A stretch of 64,000 bases of DNA from Cunninghamia lanceolata (GCA_027924645.1 BSBN01000334.1:5518001-5582000); one strand, 5' to 3'; positions 24,183 to 36,163 are shown, numbered from the stretch's first letter. Notes: generated by a model not told the origin, from the letters alone. Numbers and translations: made by a program.

Positions 24183-25270
24183 TATAGATTAGATAAACAA
24201 ATGAGGTTGAATTATTAACTAAATGCAACAAAACACAAAAAGCTATACCTCACATGCAAACCCAATCTCATTAAGGGAGTAAGAAGCATTTGCACCCAAA
24301 ATAGCTCCTAAGACATGATGATCCCTAGACAAGTGATTCAAATGTGAAATGCTAATTAAATATGCAACTCACTAAAACTAGCTCAATTGATATTTTGACA
24401 GAATAACTTTGCATAAAACTTGGATCCCAAAATGGGTGAAGAGAGGTTCTATTTATAGATTTTTGGAAGGGATTTTGATCCAAGGGTGGAGATTGCTTTG
24501 GAAGATCAATGGTGGAGGATGAAAGTGATGTGGAGGGCCTAGATTCAATCTTCAATGAATGGAGGGCTAGGAATTAAAGTGAATCTTTTATTTGTTTTGG
24601 GAAAAGGGGTTATTAAATGAGCATGGGTGAGGAAGGATTACTTTTGAATTAAAGATTCATATGGGGGAATGTAAATGAATTAAAAATTAATTTGGAGATA
24701 AGTGGAAATAAATAAGCATGGGTGAGGTAAGGGGTTGTAAGGAGAATTAAATGTGATATGGGATGTTTTAAAATAAAAAATTGACTTAGGTGGAATTATT
24801 TCAATTTTTTATTTGGAGGATGTGGGGAAGGGTGTTAAACTAGGTTTGACCACCCAAATGAGAGGTTAGTATTAATTAATCACATCTTTAATTTAATTAA
24901 TCATAAGGCTAGGATGAGGTAGGCTAGGGTAGGCAATTAAATATTAGCTATTTAATTGTCTAGGATAGGGATAGATCAATTAGTAGGCTGGATTAATTAG
25001 TTAACATGGTTTTAACTAATTAATTAGATTTAGTGAAAAGGGTGAAATTGATTTAATAAATATTGCATATTTATTAAATCAATTGGCTAACGTTGGGACT
25101 ATTTAATTAATGAAATTAATTCAATTGTTGGGATAAAATAATGGAAAATAGGGTAAATAAAGGGATAATTAATTAAATAAAAATTCAATTAATTGGTGAG
25201 GAGGGAAAGTGACATGTTTAGGGATGTCGGGAGTCGATTTGATGGTAGGAGACATTTTTAGGTGTCTACA
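24183..25270 (-). repeat. Element T 5' LTR (right copy)
   Basis: Pairs with 6746-7834. Its left end reads tatagatta where the other copy has tgtagatta (G to A). It ends gtctaca. Minus-strand TATAAATA lies at 24450-24457 and would be the element's promoter. Confidence 0.93.
24450..24457 (-). promoter_or_regulatory. TATA box of element T promoter LTR
   Basis: TATAAATA on the minus strand, about 270 bp inside the end that faces gag. Confidence 0.6.
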
Positions 25271-25611
25271 AGAATTATTCGAGTATTTGGTGATTCTGAG
25301 TTAGTGGTAAAACAAGTGAGAAAATAGTACTCATGCAACGATAAGAGATTGAATAAATACAAGAATAGAGTCTAGGATTTGATCAAGTGCTTTGACGGTT
25401 TTAACATCCAAGTCATCCCAAGAAGACAGAATCATGTTGCAAATGCTCTAGCTCAAACAACAAGTACCTTAGAACCAACATCTATGGCAGGACTAAAGAA
25501 GTTCACTGCTCAAATAATAGATGAAAAAGAAATGGAACGCGCTGAAATGGATTTAGGAGTACTAAACCTGAAAACCAACACGATCCCACAAGGAATGGTA
25601 GAATTGGAAAG
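25271..25611 (+). pseudogene. Element A archaeal-type RNase H, 3' part
   Basis: Begins with the right agaat duplication and continues the domain cut at 6745: VFGDSELVVKQV (catalytic Asp), a TAG, then IQVIPRRQNHVANALAQ, the typical C-terminal helix of this RNase H. A linker leads toward RT. A frame change lies near 25620. Confidence 0.82.
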
Positions 25612-27200
25612 ATGTTTGATGCGGATAATTTAGGGACTCAAAGGAAAGGAGGAGAATCCCCAGGAGGAAAATGTGAACCATTTAACTTAGGGACAGAAGA
25701 AAATGTGAAGAATGTGTTCATTAGGGAAGCTAGTACCAAAGAAGAAAGGATAAGAATCATACATGCATTAAGAGATTATCATGAAGTTATAGCTTGGAGT
25801 TATGAAGATCTAAAGACTTACGACACCTTGATTATCACCCACACCATCCCGATGAAACAAGGAGCAAAACCATTCAGACAAAGATAAAGGCCAATGAATG
25901 CTCTGCTAGAACCATTGATTTTCAAAGAAGTTTAGAAGCTGCTGTTAGCTAGGATAATATTTCCAGTCAGACATTCTGCATGGGTAGCAAATCAAGTTCT
26001 GGTCTGAAAGAAAAATGGAGAAATTAGACTTTGTGTTGATTTTCATAATCTAAACAGAGCATCTAAAAAGGATAATTACCCATTACCCTCTTTGGACAAA
26101 GTATTATAGATTGTTAATGGGTCCCAGATGATGTCATTCTTAGATAGATATTCTGGTTATAACCAAGTGATGGTGGAATATGAAGACAGATTGAAGACAT
26201 CCTTCACCTATAAATGGGGCATCTATGCCTATCACCATATCCCATTTGGTTTAATTAATGCTAGTGCAACTTTTTAGTGTGCAATGGATGTTGCTTTCAA
26301 GCAATTGGTTGGAAAATGTATAATCGTCTACATGGATGCCTTAACAGTATTCTCAAAAAGGCAAGAGGATCATGTAGCAGATCTAAGAAAGGTGTTGCAA
26401 CGATGTAAAGATTATGGCATATCACTCAACCCCAAGAAGTACATTTTTAGAGTAACTGAAGGAAAGTTGCTGGGACATGTAATATCTAAACAGGGTTTAT
26501 CTATTGACCCAGACCAGATCCAAACAATACTCAAGATACCTCTCTCAGCCAGTAAGAAGGAACTTAAGTCATATTTTGGTAAGATCAACTTTGTACATAA
26601 ATTCATTATGGGGTTTGCTGAGATTGTTCAACCTCTCAATGCCATGCTGAAGAAAGACGCTAAAATAGACTCGACTCTAGAAGCCAAGGCTACCTTTGCA
26701 AAAATTAAACAAGCTATATCCAATGGACCTGTATTGGTGAGTCCTGATTACACTTTGCCATTTCATATATACTCATTTGCTTCAGAGCATACTTGTGCCA
26801 TAATGTTGACACAGAAGAGGTCGGTTGATGATGAAAGTCCCATTGCCTTCATGAGTACCCCATTGAAAGATGCAGAGCTAAGATATCCCAACGTGGAAAA
26901 GCAAGCATACACTCTGGTAAAGGCAGTTAAGAAATTCTGTCATTATATCTTAAGAAGCCAAGTAATTGCCATAGTCCCAGACGTAGCAGTTAAAGCATTA
27001 CTAATGCATAGTGAATTAGGAGAAAGAAGAGGGAAGTGGGTCACCATATTGCAAAAGTTCAACATAGATATTCAACCCATGAAATTGGTAAGAGGTCAGG
27101 CCTTGGCTAGAACAATGGCTGAAGTAGGACCAGACCTAGTTTCTCAACAATACCAATTAGAGGATGTTTCAAAAGATGAATGGTACGGTGATATTATATC
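25612..27200 (+). pseudogene. Element A reverse transcriptase and RNase H
   Basis: One frame with scattered stops. The pre-RT segment has LGTEENVKNVFI and VIAWSYEDLKTYD; RT has GEIRLCVDFHNLNRAS, MSFLDRYSGYNQV (first Asp) and PFGLINASATF. The active site reads YMDA at 26329-26340, so the second Asp is Ala. Thumb: LNPKKYIFRVTEGKLLGHVI. The connection and RNase H follow from about 26640, with LPFHIYSFASEHTCAIML and DAELRYPNVEKQAYTLV. In this RNase H the first Asp position is Tyr-Ser (IYSFAS), so it also looks degenerate. Confidence 0.88.
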
Positions 27201-28434
27201 TTATTTACTCAATCAACGCTGTCCACTACAACTTAACTCAGTGCAAAGGAGAGCTCTCAAGATTAAAAGCAATAGTTATATGATAAAAGGATCAGTCCTT
27301 TACAAGAAGAATCACAAAGGTATCTATCTAAGGTGTTTGGACAAGTCAGAGGTTGATCAGGTGCTAACCAATTTTCATCAGAGATTTAGGATAGGTCATG
27401 GATCAGTGCACTCAATAGCTAATCAGATTCTTCATGCCAGGTATTACTGGCCAACCTTGTCCAAAGATGCATATTCACATGTAAGAACCTATCACATATG
27501 CTAGACCATTGCACACAGAGAATGACATGTAGCCATGTCTTTGCAACTAGTAGTGGAGGTACACCTGTTTGCTCAGTGGGGCCTCAACTTTATCAGTATG
27601 ATCAATCCGCCTTCCTCTGTAGGCCACAGGTATATTATGACCGCTACTGATTACTGTACTTGATGGTCTGAGGTAATAGCTTGTAAACAATGCACCACGG
27701 AGGTAGTTATTGAGTTTGTTGAAAAGCATATCATCACGAGATTCAGTTGTCCATTTTCTTTAGTTTGTGATAATGGCTCTACTTTTTCATCATTATGTTT
27801 TTCTAACTAGGCGTTCGATTATGGGATTACTCTCAAGTTCTCATCTAATTACTATCCACAAGGGAATGGGGTAGCTGAATCAATGAATAAAAACCTACTC
27901 AAGGTCATTAAGAAGATATTAGACAAAAACCCTAGGGATTAGCATACTCAGCTTAGGTTTGCTTTGTGAGCTGATAGAATCTAACACAAAACAGCTCTTA
28001 ACACATCTCCTTATCACCTGGTCTATGGGGTTGAACCCATCTTTCCCATCCATTTGAGAATCTTGGTACTTCAATTTATGAAAGATTACATCGAAACTAA
28101 TGATCAATTGTCCTCTAAGTTGGCTCAATTACTGTACCTTGAAGAGAAATGTGACGCTGCCATAGAAAACTTTGCCAAACATCAGGGAGTCATAAAACGA
28201 TGGTTCAACAAGAGAGCCAAGGTCAAAACCTTCCGCATTTTGGATTTGGTCCTATATTGGGATAAGGCACATGAAAAGAAGGGAGAACATGGTAAGTTTG
28301 ATAAACTTTGGTTGGGTCCCTATCAGATCTATGAGATCCTTGGAGACAATACATATCGACTCAAGAGCCTTACTGGTGAGGAGCTGCCATTACCTGTCAA
28401 TGGCCAGTTCCTAAAGCACTACTTCCAAGCCTAA
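27201..28434 (+). pseudogene. Element A integrase
   Basis: Zinc-finger region with HQRFRIGHGS and ARYYWPTLSKDAYSHV; the first Cys of the CC pair is altered. In the core, WGLNFIS (27577 on) has Asn at 27586-27588 in place of the first catalytic Asp. The second Asp is kept in VCDNGSTFSS and the Glu in GNGVAESMNK. The C-terminal domain is well preserved as an open stretch 28054-28434, with KLWLGPYQIYEILGDNTYRL near its end and TAA 28432-28434. This is the end of pol. Confidence 0.88.
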
Positions 28435-29399
28435 GAGGCAGTCATGTCTCATTTTAGTGTACATAGTTAGGGGTTTGTTTGCTTTGGTTAGTTTAGGTTG
28501 CCGTTAGTTTAGTTTTCTTTCTTGCCTTTGCTTTCCTTAGGTGTTTAGTGCTTTGCTTAGTTTAGTTGTCCTTTTGTTTTATTTGCTACACTTACTTTTC
28601 TGCGGGGTCTTTGTTTTGATGTGGTGGCAGTCATGTAGACCTACAAATGCTTCTTTGGCGGGTGAATAATTGTGAGTCTTCCTTTGAGAAGCTAAGGTTT
28701 CCACCTAGGCTTTGCTGTGGGTTTTGCTGTTAGGCCAAGGAGTATGGTGTCTGTTCATTAGAAATAAGTTATTAGTCAGTGCACCTGAAGTGTTTTCTAA
28801 CCATATATCTTTTCACTTTAAACAATCTTGAAGTAGCTAGGCAAGCCTAGGTGATCTTGTAACAAGTGAAATGCGTTGATTTCCTCTCCTACCACATGCG
28901 CTATCAATCGAGACAAAGGTAGGTGACACTAAGTGTTACTAGCCTACATCGGGTAAAAATAAAAGGTGTTTCTCAACACCAGACCCATTATAGTGCAAGT
29001 AAAGAGACTACCGAATTGCAAAATACTTATAAAAGACACTTCCAGAAAGATTGACATCAATTATCATTATACTATCAAACTTGACTAGTCATCAATATAT
29101 TCTAAGGCTTAGCAATATTTCAAAATTTGAGCATTTCCTGGTGGTGGAATGATCTCAGCTTTCTAGCTTATCCCGAAGGATCCTGGGTGAACTTAGGTGC
29201 TATAAGATGGGAATGAATACAATTACACACACTCAGGTTTTCAGGATGTGGACGGTTGCACTGGTCAATAATCTTAGGTTCTTTGATAAGATACCTTGCC
29301 TTTTCATTTAATATGTGGGGAACACATAGATTCTAGGTTTAAACTGAATGCTTATCGTTGAAATGCTCAGGAGCATTTCCCAGTAGAGTCACCATTTTT
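28435..29399 (+). other. Element A 3' untranslated region
   Basis: 965 bp between the integrase stop and the 3' LTR, with no gene seen. The first 200 bases are T-rich. The last 30 contain cccagtagagtcacca, whose complement TGGTGACTCTACTGGG looks like a tRNA-Arg-type primer site on the opposite strand. No clear plus-strand polypurine tract abuts the LTR. Confidence 0.6.
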
Positions 29400-31219
29400 T
29401 GTGCCTCGCACACACACCCCATTCAAAATGGAGTCCCCCTCTTTTGATTTGGCTAGAGAGTCATTGGATCCCTTCATCTCATAAGTGATTGTGTGGTCAA
29501 AAGTGCATTTTTGACCTTGATGGAAAGATGATATCTAAAATCACTTCAAAAATATGCTAAGAGGAATCCTTGTTTTCCCTTTGAGGGCCTTGAAATGACA
29601 TTTTGCTCTAAATTTCCCTTCAACTAACCGGGTGCTAAATTCCCACTACTCCGACCTTGCACTAAATTCTTCTCTGATTGACCTTTGCGCTAAAAGCTGT
29701 TGTTACCGACTTCAGCGCTGAAATCTACCTTGTTAGACTTTTGGAGCTAAAATCTACCTTGTCTGACTTGTGCTAAAATCAACAATCACCGACTAAGTCA
29801 GACAACCCTAAAAGACCCACAAGTCAGATGAACCTAATTCCTCCACTAATTTGTACAAAACTAAACTACCAAATTTAGCACTACATGTGGTCTTGACTGG
29901 CCAAGTCAGACGCACCCAAATTTCCCACCAGGTCCGAACTAAGGGAAATCCGTGTAAAATCTAAATTGACAAGTCATACGCCTATGCATTAATGGCAGAT
30001 TTTGCAAGGGGTTAAATGGGAAATGAACCATCTTTTCATCATTTTGATCATGTTTTAAGACCAAAATTTTGGAGCTCCGTTCACACTCCATGGACTTGCC
30101 TGAGCTCAAAACCGTGACCTACATGTGCAGACCAAATCCATGCCATTGCTTCAACCAGGTAGGGTTTCAACTTTCCTTCGCAAAGTTTTTACTTACACAT
30201 AGTTAGGGTTTGGTCTAGGTAGTAAGATTTGTTAGGAAATTGAAATGATAAATTATCATTTTTTGGTTAGGGTTTCCACGCAAACCATGAAATTTTCATT
30301 TAGAAACCCTAGTTCAGACTTATTGTCGAATAAATGAGTCGCATCGGTTTAAAATCCCCAAACTTAGTAAATTTTCCACAAAGAACCCTCAGATCATTCC
30401 GGCACTAAAATGAGGTCCGACTGACCTACAAAAGAAACCATCATTTGGTCAGTCGGAGACCTCCAAAACCCACGCTAAATGCTTAGCGTTAAAAATGATC
30501 TTGCATTAAAAGATCATGTCTCTGACTTGGTCAGATGACCTCAATTCTCCCGCAAGGTCAGTGCCACCTAAAAAGCCCCGCTAGGAACCTACTTCGACTT
30601 AGCGCTAAAATTGACCTCATCTGACCTATGCTATAATCCCCTCCTACTAACTTAGTCAGACACTGCCTAAATCCACGCAGGTCAGACCAGGTTGATTTCC
30701 ACACAAATGCAATACGGTTTACATCAATAAGACATTGTGCTAAAAACTCAACTGATCTACTTAACAACCATTAGAGGTCAGAGACCTCCAAATCTTGCAA
30801 AGGTCAGTACTACCTAAAATCCATGCTAAAACCCTAAAACTTTAAAGGTAGGTTGGACCTGCCCAATTTCCCTACCAAGGTCGGATGACCTCAAATCCAA
30901 TGCTTTTACTTCTGAGGGTTGGATAGCCCTCAAATTAGTACAAAACAATGGAAATGATTGAATTTCTTAAAATTTTCAAAGGGAAGGTGGTTCAAAATGA
31001 TGAAATTAATGTTGTAAGGCATTGTTAATGGTGATTATCATGAGTTTTCTTGTAGCATTAGATATTTGATTACACCATGTTATTACTGTTAGACTTAAAT
31101 TTCCTTCAGAAACATGTTAGTAATGAATGGCATAATTGCATTGATTTATATAAAACTTAGGAGAATGTTAGGAGTTTCTTTGGTATATCAAACTTATAAG
31201 GTCCAGTCCTGCAGACTAA
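29400..31219 (+). other. ORF1 leader in element A LTR, with GCGCTAAA motif array
   Basis: No gene. From 29620 to 30940 gcgctaaa-like words (for example 29687, 30600) alternate with words like ggtcagac, gacctcaa and cgactt. These are irregular, degenerate repeats rather than a clean tandem array. Confidence 0.55.
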
Positions 31220-34200
31220 ATGACTGCTCAGGCCCAAGCAATGAAGTACGAATTCAAAGGAATCCCTCCGGAAACCAAGATTCACTCTAGGTGGAGTGAT
31301 GTAGGTGACATAGACTTAGGTCACATCGACCTAGATGACTTTAGACTAAGAGTCTTTGGTCCAACTCCAACCCCTAGAGCCAGAGTACTCAGAGATAGCG
31401 GTATTCCACAAGCGGTTGCCTTTTCTACTTCAGTGCAGTGTGCAAAACTAATAGCTACCTATGCAGATAGATATGATTTTATGACCAAGACAATTCAGAT
31501 GACAAATGGGGATGTCCTAGCTGATCTAACCCCACCTTCTCTGGTTGAGACCTTTGACATTCCCTAGCACAAGGTTATGACTATGCTAGATAAACAATGA
31601 TCTAAGACAACATACAATAAAGATGTAGAGGGATGCAGAAAGTACATAAATGACCATTGGGTTAAGAGTAGAAAGTCTGCTCTCATAAAGCTCCCCAGAG
31701 TACTATACAGGAGTGACTTTCACGATGAGATAGGAGACCTGGTAACTTGCCTAAGCAAAATAAATGGGTTGCCAACAGCCTCTACCTTTGAAGATTGGAT
31801 GTTTGTTATAATTACCGAGACATTGAAGGGAACTAAGTTCCACTGGGCTCAGATCCTTAGTGACAACATCCATGAAGCCTTCAGTAATTTTAGAGAAAAC
31901 AAATATTTTAGATGGACATCATATGTTGTCTATGTACTGGCAAGAATGAATCACTACGATGGATTGTCTCAGGTTGGTGAAGTTGGGAATGATGAGAAGA
32001 ATAAGATCAAAGTATATGAATTCTATCCGCAATTGACTTCATCTTAGTCATTGATGCATTTTAAAAGGGTAAATGATACATTCACCATGTATATAGCTAG
32101 AAAGTTACAGGGTAATACAGCCTTGAGGATTTCTACTGAGGCCATGAATGAAATAACCAGATATGGTAGGTGGTATATCCATTTTGAGAAATTTACGTAC
32201 ATAAGGGTACAAGGCTTCACTAGAATGGCCTACAGACTCTCACAATATCCTGATGATAAGACAGTGCTTCTGGAGCTATCAAGGGAACTGATACCTTGTG
32301 CGGAGAAACTTAAGCACTTGCATAGGCCTAGTGTTCAATTTCCTATCAAATTCGGCAAAGGACTTTATGCATGTCCTTCTCTTGCATCAGCAAAACATTT
32401 AGATAAAGAGCTTCAACTCTTGAATTTGCACTATTACAATGCAAGGGGTCATTTTGATCCAAACAGAGTGATGGAAAGATTTGTAAGCAAGAAGCTCTTT
32501 CACAAAGTACACATTAAAGACCTTTGGGCCAATTGTCCTAATGATTACAAGATTATGAAGAAGGCACATGCAAGGCTGCCCCTGGACTTCATTAAAAGAT
32601 TTCATATAATGGCAGTGCCAGATCAAATGCATGATGATGAAAATGTTATAATCAGAGGACCATGGGAGGCTTAGTACCATCAGCCCATTCCATTGCCAAA
32701 TTGGGCAAATGCAAAAGAAAGTTCCCTAGAGGTTGTTATGAGAGAACCAATCAAGTTGAGTAAGGCCTGGGTCAGATCTCAAGTGGCTATCATGAACAGA
32801 CAAGGAATCTAGCTTACCTATATAGCAGTAGAATCAGATAAAGACTAGTAGAGAAGAGGATGAACCCATTCATGTCACGGATGAGGAAGAGCCTGCTAAA
32901 AAATAGAAATCAGATAGTGAGGAACATACATCTCTAGTAAAAAAGGCAAGGAAGATGAAGAGTCCATCTGTAAGGTCTCCCTAGAAGAAGGATCAACCTC
33001 CCTCAACTAGGACCAGGACATCCAAGAGAAAATATATGCCAAGTGGTGCTGGAGAAAGCTCTAAGGCTAAGAAGGTAAAAGTGAAAGAAGCTAACAAGGA
33101 GGCTGCCACAACTAAGAATGATTCCATTCCTCCTTCCTCTGCTGCATCCACTTCACCGATAACCCAAGAAACATCTCCTGCCTCTACCATCACCACCACC
33201 TCTTGTTCATTGGCAATTTCTTCTAGTGACTCTAGCAGCCCTATCTTTTCCACTCTTGCCATCTCATACCCTTCCACTACCATTACACCTACTTCCTCTT
33301 TACCATTACCTCCCATTTCCACCATCCTTTCACCCCCTCTTCCTCTACCTTCACTGCCCTTTTCTTCGTCTCTTACCATTTCTTCCTCCTTATCACCTAT
33401 CTTGACTAACCTTACATAGGTCAGTTTTCCTTCCCGAACCATCTCTTCTATTGTCCCTATTTCACAAATGCCTGCAGATTCAATGGCAGTCCCATTGCTG
33501 CCTAGAATTGAGAAAGTCTATATAGAGTTGGGGTTACAGGAGCCTGAAGTAGCAATTGAGGAAGAAAAGGAGGTATTATCTGAAGTAAACAATGAAAGCT
33601 TCCATGAGCCTTCAACTGATGCAGAAATTATTGACATATCTGATAGTCCCCTTGGTAAAGATCCAATGGAGGGAGTTTTAAAGATTGCATAGGAGAATGT
33701 AGTTATAATCTAAAGGACTTGGCACAAGAAGAAGAAAAGGAAGAAAGAAGTCCAAAGAAGAATGAAGAACAAGAACAATCCAAAGAGTTGGTTGTATTTG
33801 ACAAGGATGGAGCTCCAGAATTGAACAAATCTTCTGCTCCTAAATGGCTGCAAGGCAGAATGGTATATCCTTAACCACAGGTGGAAATAATGTAGCTTGA
33901 CCTGAGTGCTATCTTGTCACAAGCTCAGAAGCCTCAGAAGCCGAAAAAGGCTAAGATTCAATCAAGAATCTACAAGAATGAATCAGGATCAAGGATAGCA
34001 CAAATAGCGGTCCTGCTAGCTGACATAGCAAGAGACCAAGTCAGGGTAGAAGATTATGTCATATCTACAGTTGATTTAAGCCTAACCACTCATGCTCAAA
34101 GAGTGGATGATTTCAAGGGATCAGTCACATCAATTTTGGAGCAACTAGACAGAGATGAAATGTCGAAGAAAGACTTAAAATAGCAAAACGAAGAACTACA

Positions 34201-35021
34201 AGCATGCCTTCAATTTTTGATAAAGCCAGTAGATGTAGGAGGAGATATAAGGACAATACCTACTTTCCTGTCTATCGATGAGATGGCTAAATTGGGCGAG
34301 GTAAGATCAAAATCCCAAGGCATAGAAAATTGGTTACTAAAGGTTTTTGAAATGGGATGTGAAGCCATAAGCGCCTCTACTCAAGCTCACCAAAAAATGG
34401 TAGATTTGCACAAGAGATGGAAAGACTTGCAAGAAGAATGTGATTCTTTTGATGAGTATTATTCACACATGTATCCCCAGATAAAAGGTATCAGAGAGTT
34501 GCTGGCTCAGACTCTACTTGTAGAAAATATTTTGAATGGGAATCAGCTGCCAAAGGCTATTGAATGGTATCAACAGCTACTTTTGAGAAAAGAAACCTTT
34601 GAGCATATAAAGCAAGCATACAAACTAACTGATGAAGAATTGAGATCAGTTATATATGACATTAGTGACTCCTTGAGGGACTATAGAGAAGAGTCCTATG
34701 ATGATTATGCCCCCTTTTGATGTCAAAAAATGCAAAGACAAGTTGTATAAAATCATTTTTGAAAATGACACGCTTAGCATGGAGGAGTGGTTGGATAAGG
34801 CAAGTGACCTCAGGGCTGAATTCAAGCCATTTTGAAAAGCAAGAACAAAAATAGAAAGAATACATGGCAAATTTAGTTGAGAGCTAGAAGTGTTTGATTA
34901 CAAGATACATCATTTGAAAGATCCAGACCCATCTAACATTAATCCTACACTCGAAGCATGGTTGACTTATCGCAACAAGCTGGCCAGTGAAGACAAGATT
35001 GACTTGAACAAGGAGTCTTAA
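31220..35021 (+). pseudogene. ORF1: LTR-encoded protein of unknown function, near full length
   Basis: ATG 31220 (MTAQAQAMKYEFKGIPP) to TAA 35019-35021, about 1,250 codons with TAG stops (31565, 32672) and a frame slip near 32850-34000. N-terminal globular region of about 500 residues: LGHIDLDDFRLRVFGPTPTP, FHWAQILSDNIHEAF, YGRWYIHFEKFTYIRVQGF, LPLDFIKRFHIM and GPWEA. Then a basic Lys/Arg cluster (about 32990-33110), a Ser/Thr/Pro-rich tract (33120-33410), an acidic stretch and a helical C-terminal part from 33914 (SILEQLDRDEMSKKDL, WLLKVFEMGCEAIS). I recognise no family. The same protein in C is 43 of 67 identical over the best block, so selection kept it while the families diverged. Confidence 0.7.
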
Positions 35022-35319
35022 CATTATTTTGAATATTCTAATGATACAATCCCATCACAATTGTAAATTGATGTATTCGGGTGGGCACGTGATTCTATTT
35101 TGTCTTCTTCTTGCTTCCAAAATGTTCTTTTCTATTCATATACTAGGTTAGCTATTCAAAATGACTAGATTCAAGGTATCTGGGGATTGTATTTCATCTT
35201 TTTCATAAAGGACAAAATTTAATCCGAGAATAGATGTGAGCTATTATTGATGTAATCTGGACCATCGGTGTTGAGCTAATCTCCATCGTTCATTTGAAAG
35301 CTAGGGTATGTTGCTTTTC

Positions 35320-35327
35320 TATATAAA
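35320..35327 (+). promoter_or_regulatory. TATA box in element A 3' LTR
   Basis: TATATAAA, identical to 2935-2942, about 300 bp after the ORF1 stop. In this LTR it could drive read-out into element B. Confidence 0.55.
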
Positions 35328-36163
35328 GGGCTACCATTTCCACTATTTGTAAGAGAGATTTTGATACCGAATTGTTGACTCTATGCCATTTGAGCTAATA
35401 GAAAGCAAGTTTCTGTAGTAAATCTGAGAATTTGTATCTTTTGCTGATTCATCTTTTGGTTTTCATGGTTTGCATCTTGCTCTCCCATAGTTAGATTAGT
35501 TGTGCTTTCATAATATTCATGGTTTGCCGAAGTATTTGATGAACATTCTAAGTCCATACTTTTAGTCATTTGCTGATGGTAAATAGCTATGTAAAGTTAG
35601 CCTGGGCTGATTATTTGTGCTAAAGTTCAATTGCATTTCACAAGTTAAGTTGCACCACTCATTGGGTATTTAACAAATGAATGCGATCTGAAAATCTGCT
35701 GACCCTCATTGAAGATAGCACTATTTTCTGTAGCATTGTAACACCCTTTAGTTTGGTAACTCAGAAAACTAGTTTAAAGTCTTGGAATGTGTGTCTACTA
35801 AAGATAACCTTAGCATTGTGAATGTCACTTAGGATCCCTCTAAAACCCTAACCTTTTGCATTTTCCTTTAAAATAATTGTTAGTTGTTAGATTGATAATC
35901 TTAGTAGCATTTTATCTTGGCTATCAGCGAAAAATCATAATAGGATTTATGTGTATTTGCTCCCGCAAACCTAAAGATTTGTAGATTGCATGTAAGATCC
36001 CTTGTAGGAATAGCTAGAACATACCAATTGAGAGATTCCAAGAAAGTTAAGACCTAGCTGTATTATTCTTGGAGTAGTCTTACCTAGGGTAAGATACTTT
36101 TCAAGAGAGGTGTGAAACCAACAATCACATCTGTGTTGCTGTGTGCTAAAACCACCATCAACA

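Larger units (their letters stand above)
6746..25270 (-). mobile_element. Element T: 18.5 kb Tat-type Ty3/gypsy retrotransposon with antisense PMD gene
   Basis: Complete minus-strand LTR element of 18,525 bp nested in the RNase H of element A. It has paired LTRs (1,089 and 1,088 bp), TSD agaat, primer site beside the right LTR and polypurine tract beside the left. Minus-strand order: 3.1 kb leader, gag, protease, G-patch, RT, RNase H, archaeal-type RNase H, integrase. A plant mobile domain gene lies antisense between integrase and 3' LTR. Hand comparison of the first 430 LTR bases gives about 20 differences, so it is the youngest element here. RT and integrase carry disabling changes. Confidence 0.93.
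1..36163 (+). mobile_element. Element A: Ty3/gypsy (Tat-like) retrotransposon with giant ORF-carrying LTRs
   Basis: Plus-strand LTR retrotransposon whose left end lies outside the window. Order: partial 5' LTR, primer site, gag, protease, archaeal-type RNase H, then (after the 18.5 kb element T) RT, RNase H, integrase, about 1 kb of 3' untranslated DNA and a complete 3' LTR. The two LTRs match over the whole visible length (1-3778 against 32435-36163), differing at roughly 7% in the first 240 bases counted by hand. Stops, frameshifts and changed catalytic residues in protease, RT and integrase make it inactive. The bases after 36163 (gcatg) fit a target duplication whose partner would be left of the window. 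Confidence 0.85.
29400..36163 (+). repeat. Element A 3' LTR, 6.76 kb, encoding ORF1
   Basis: Starts tgtgcctcgcacacaca, the same point at which the C repeat starts (44606, tgtgccttgcacacaca), and ends catcaaca. Its end matches the sequence before the primer sites at 3783 and 57059. Contents: a 1.8 kb leader with repeated short motifs, ORF1, TATA box 35320 and a tail of about 0.84 kb. The flanks of A and C outside these ends are unrelated, which supports the boundaries. Confidence 0.75.

Noticed and set aside
33036..33442. Ser/Thr/Pro tract of ORF1 as a separate secreted or cell-wall protein, or its antisense Glu/Gly frame as a gene
   Set aside because: The tract aligns in place within ORF1 in three copies. 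The antisense frame follows from its pyrimidine-rich codons.
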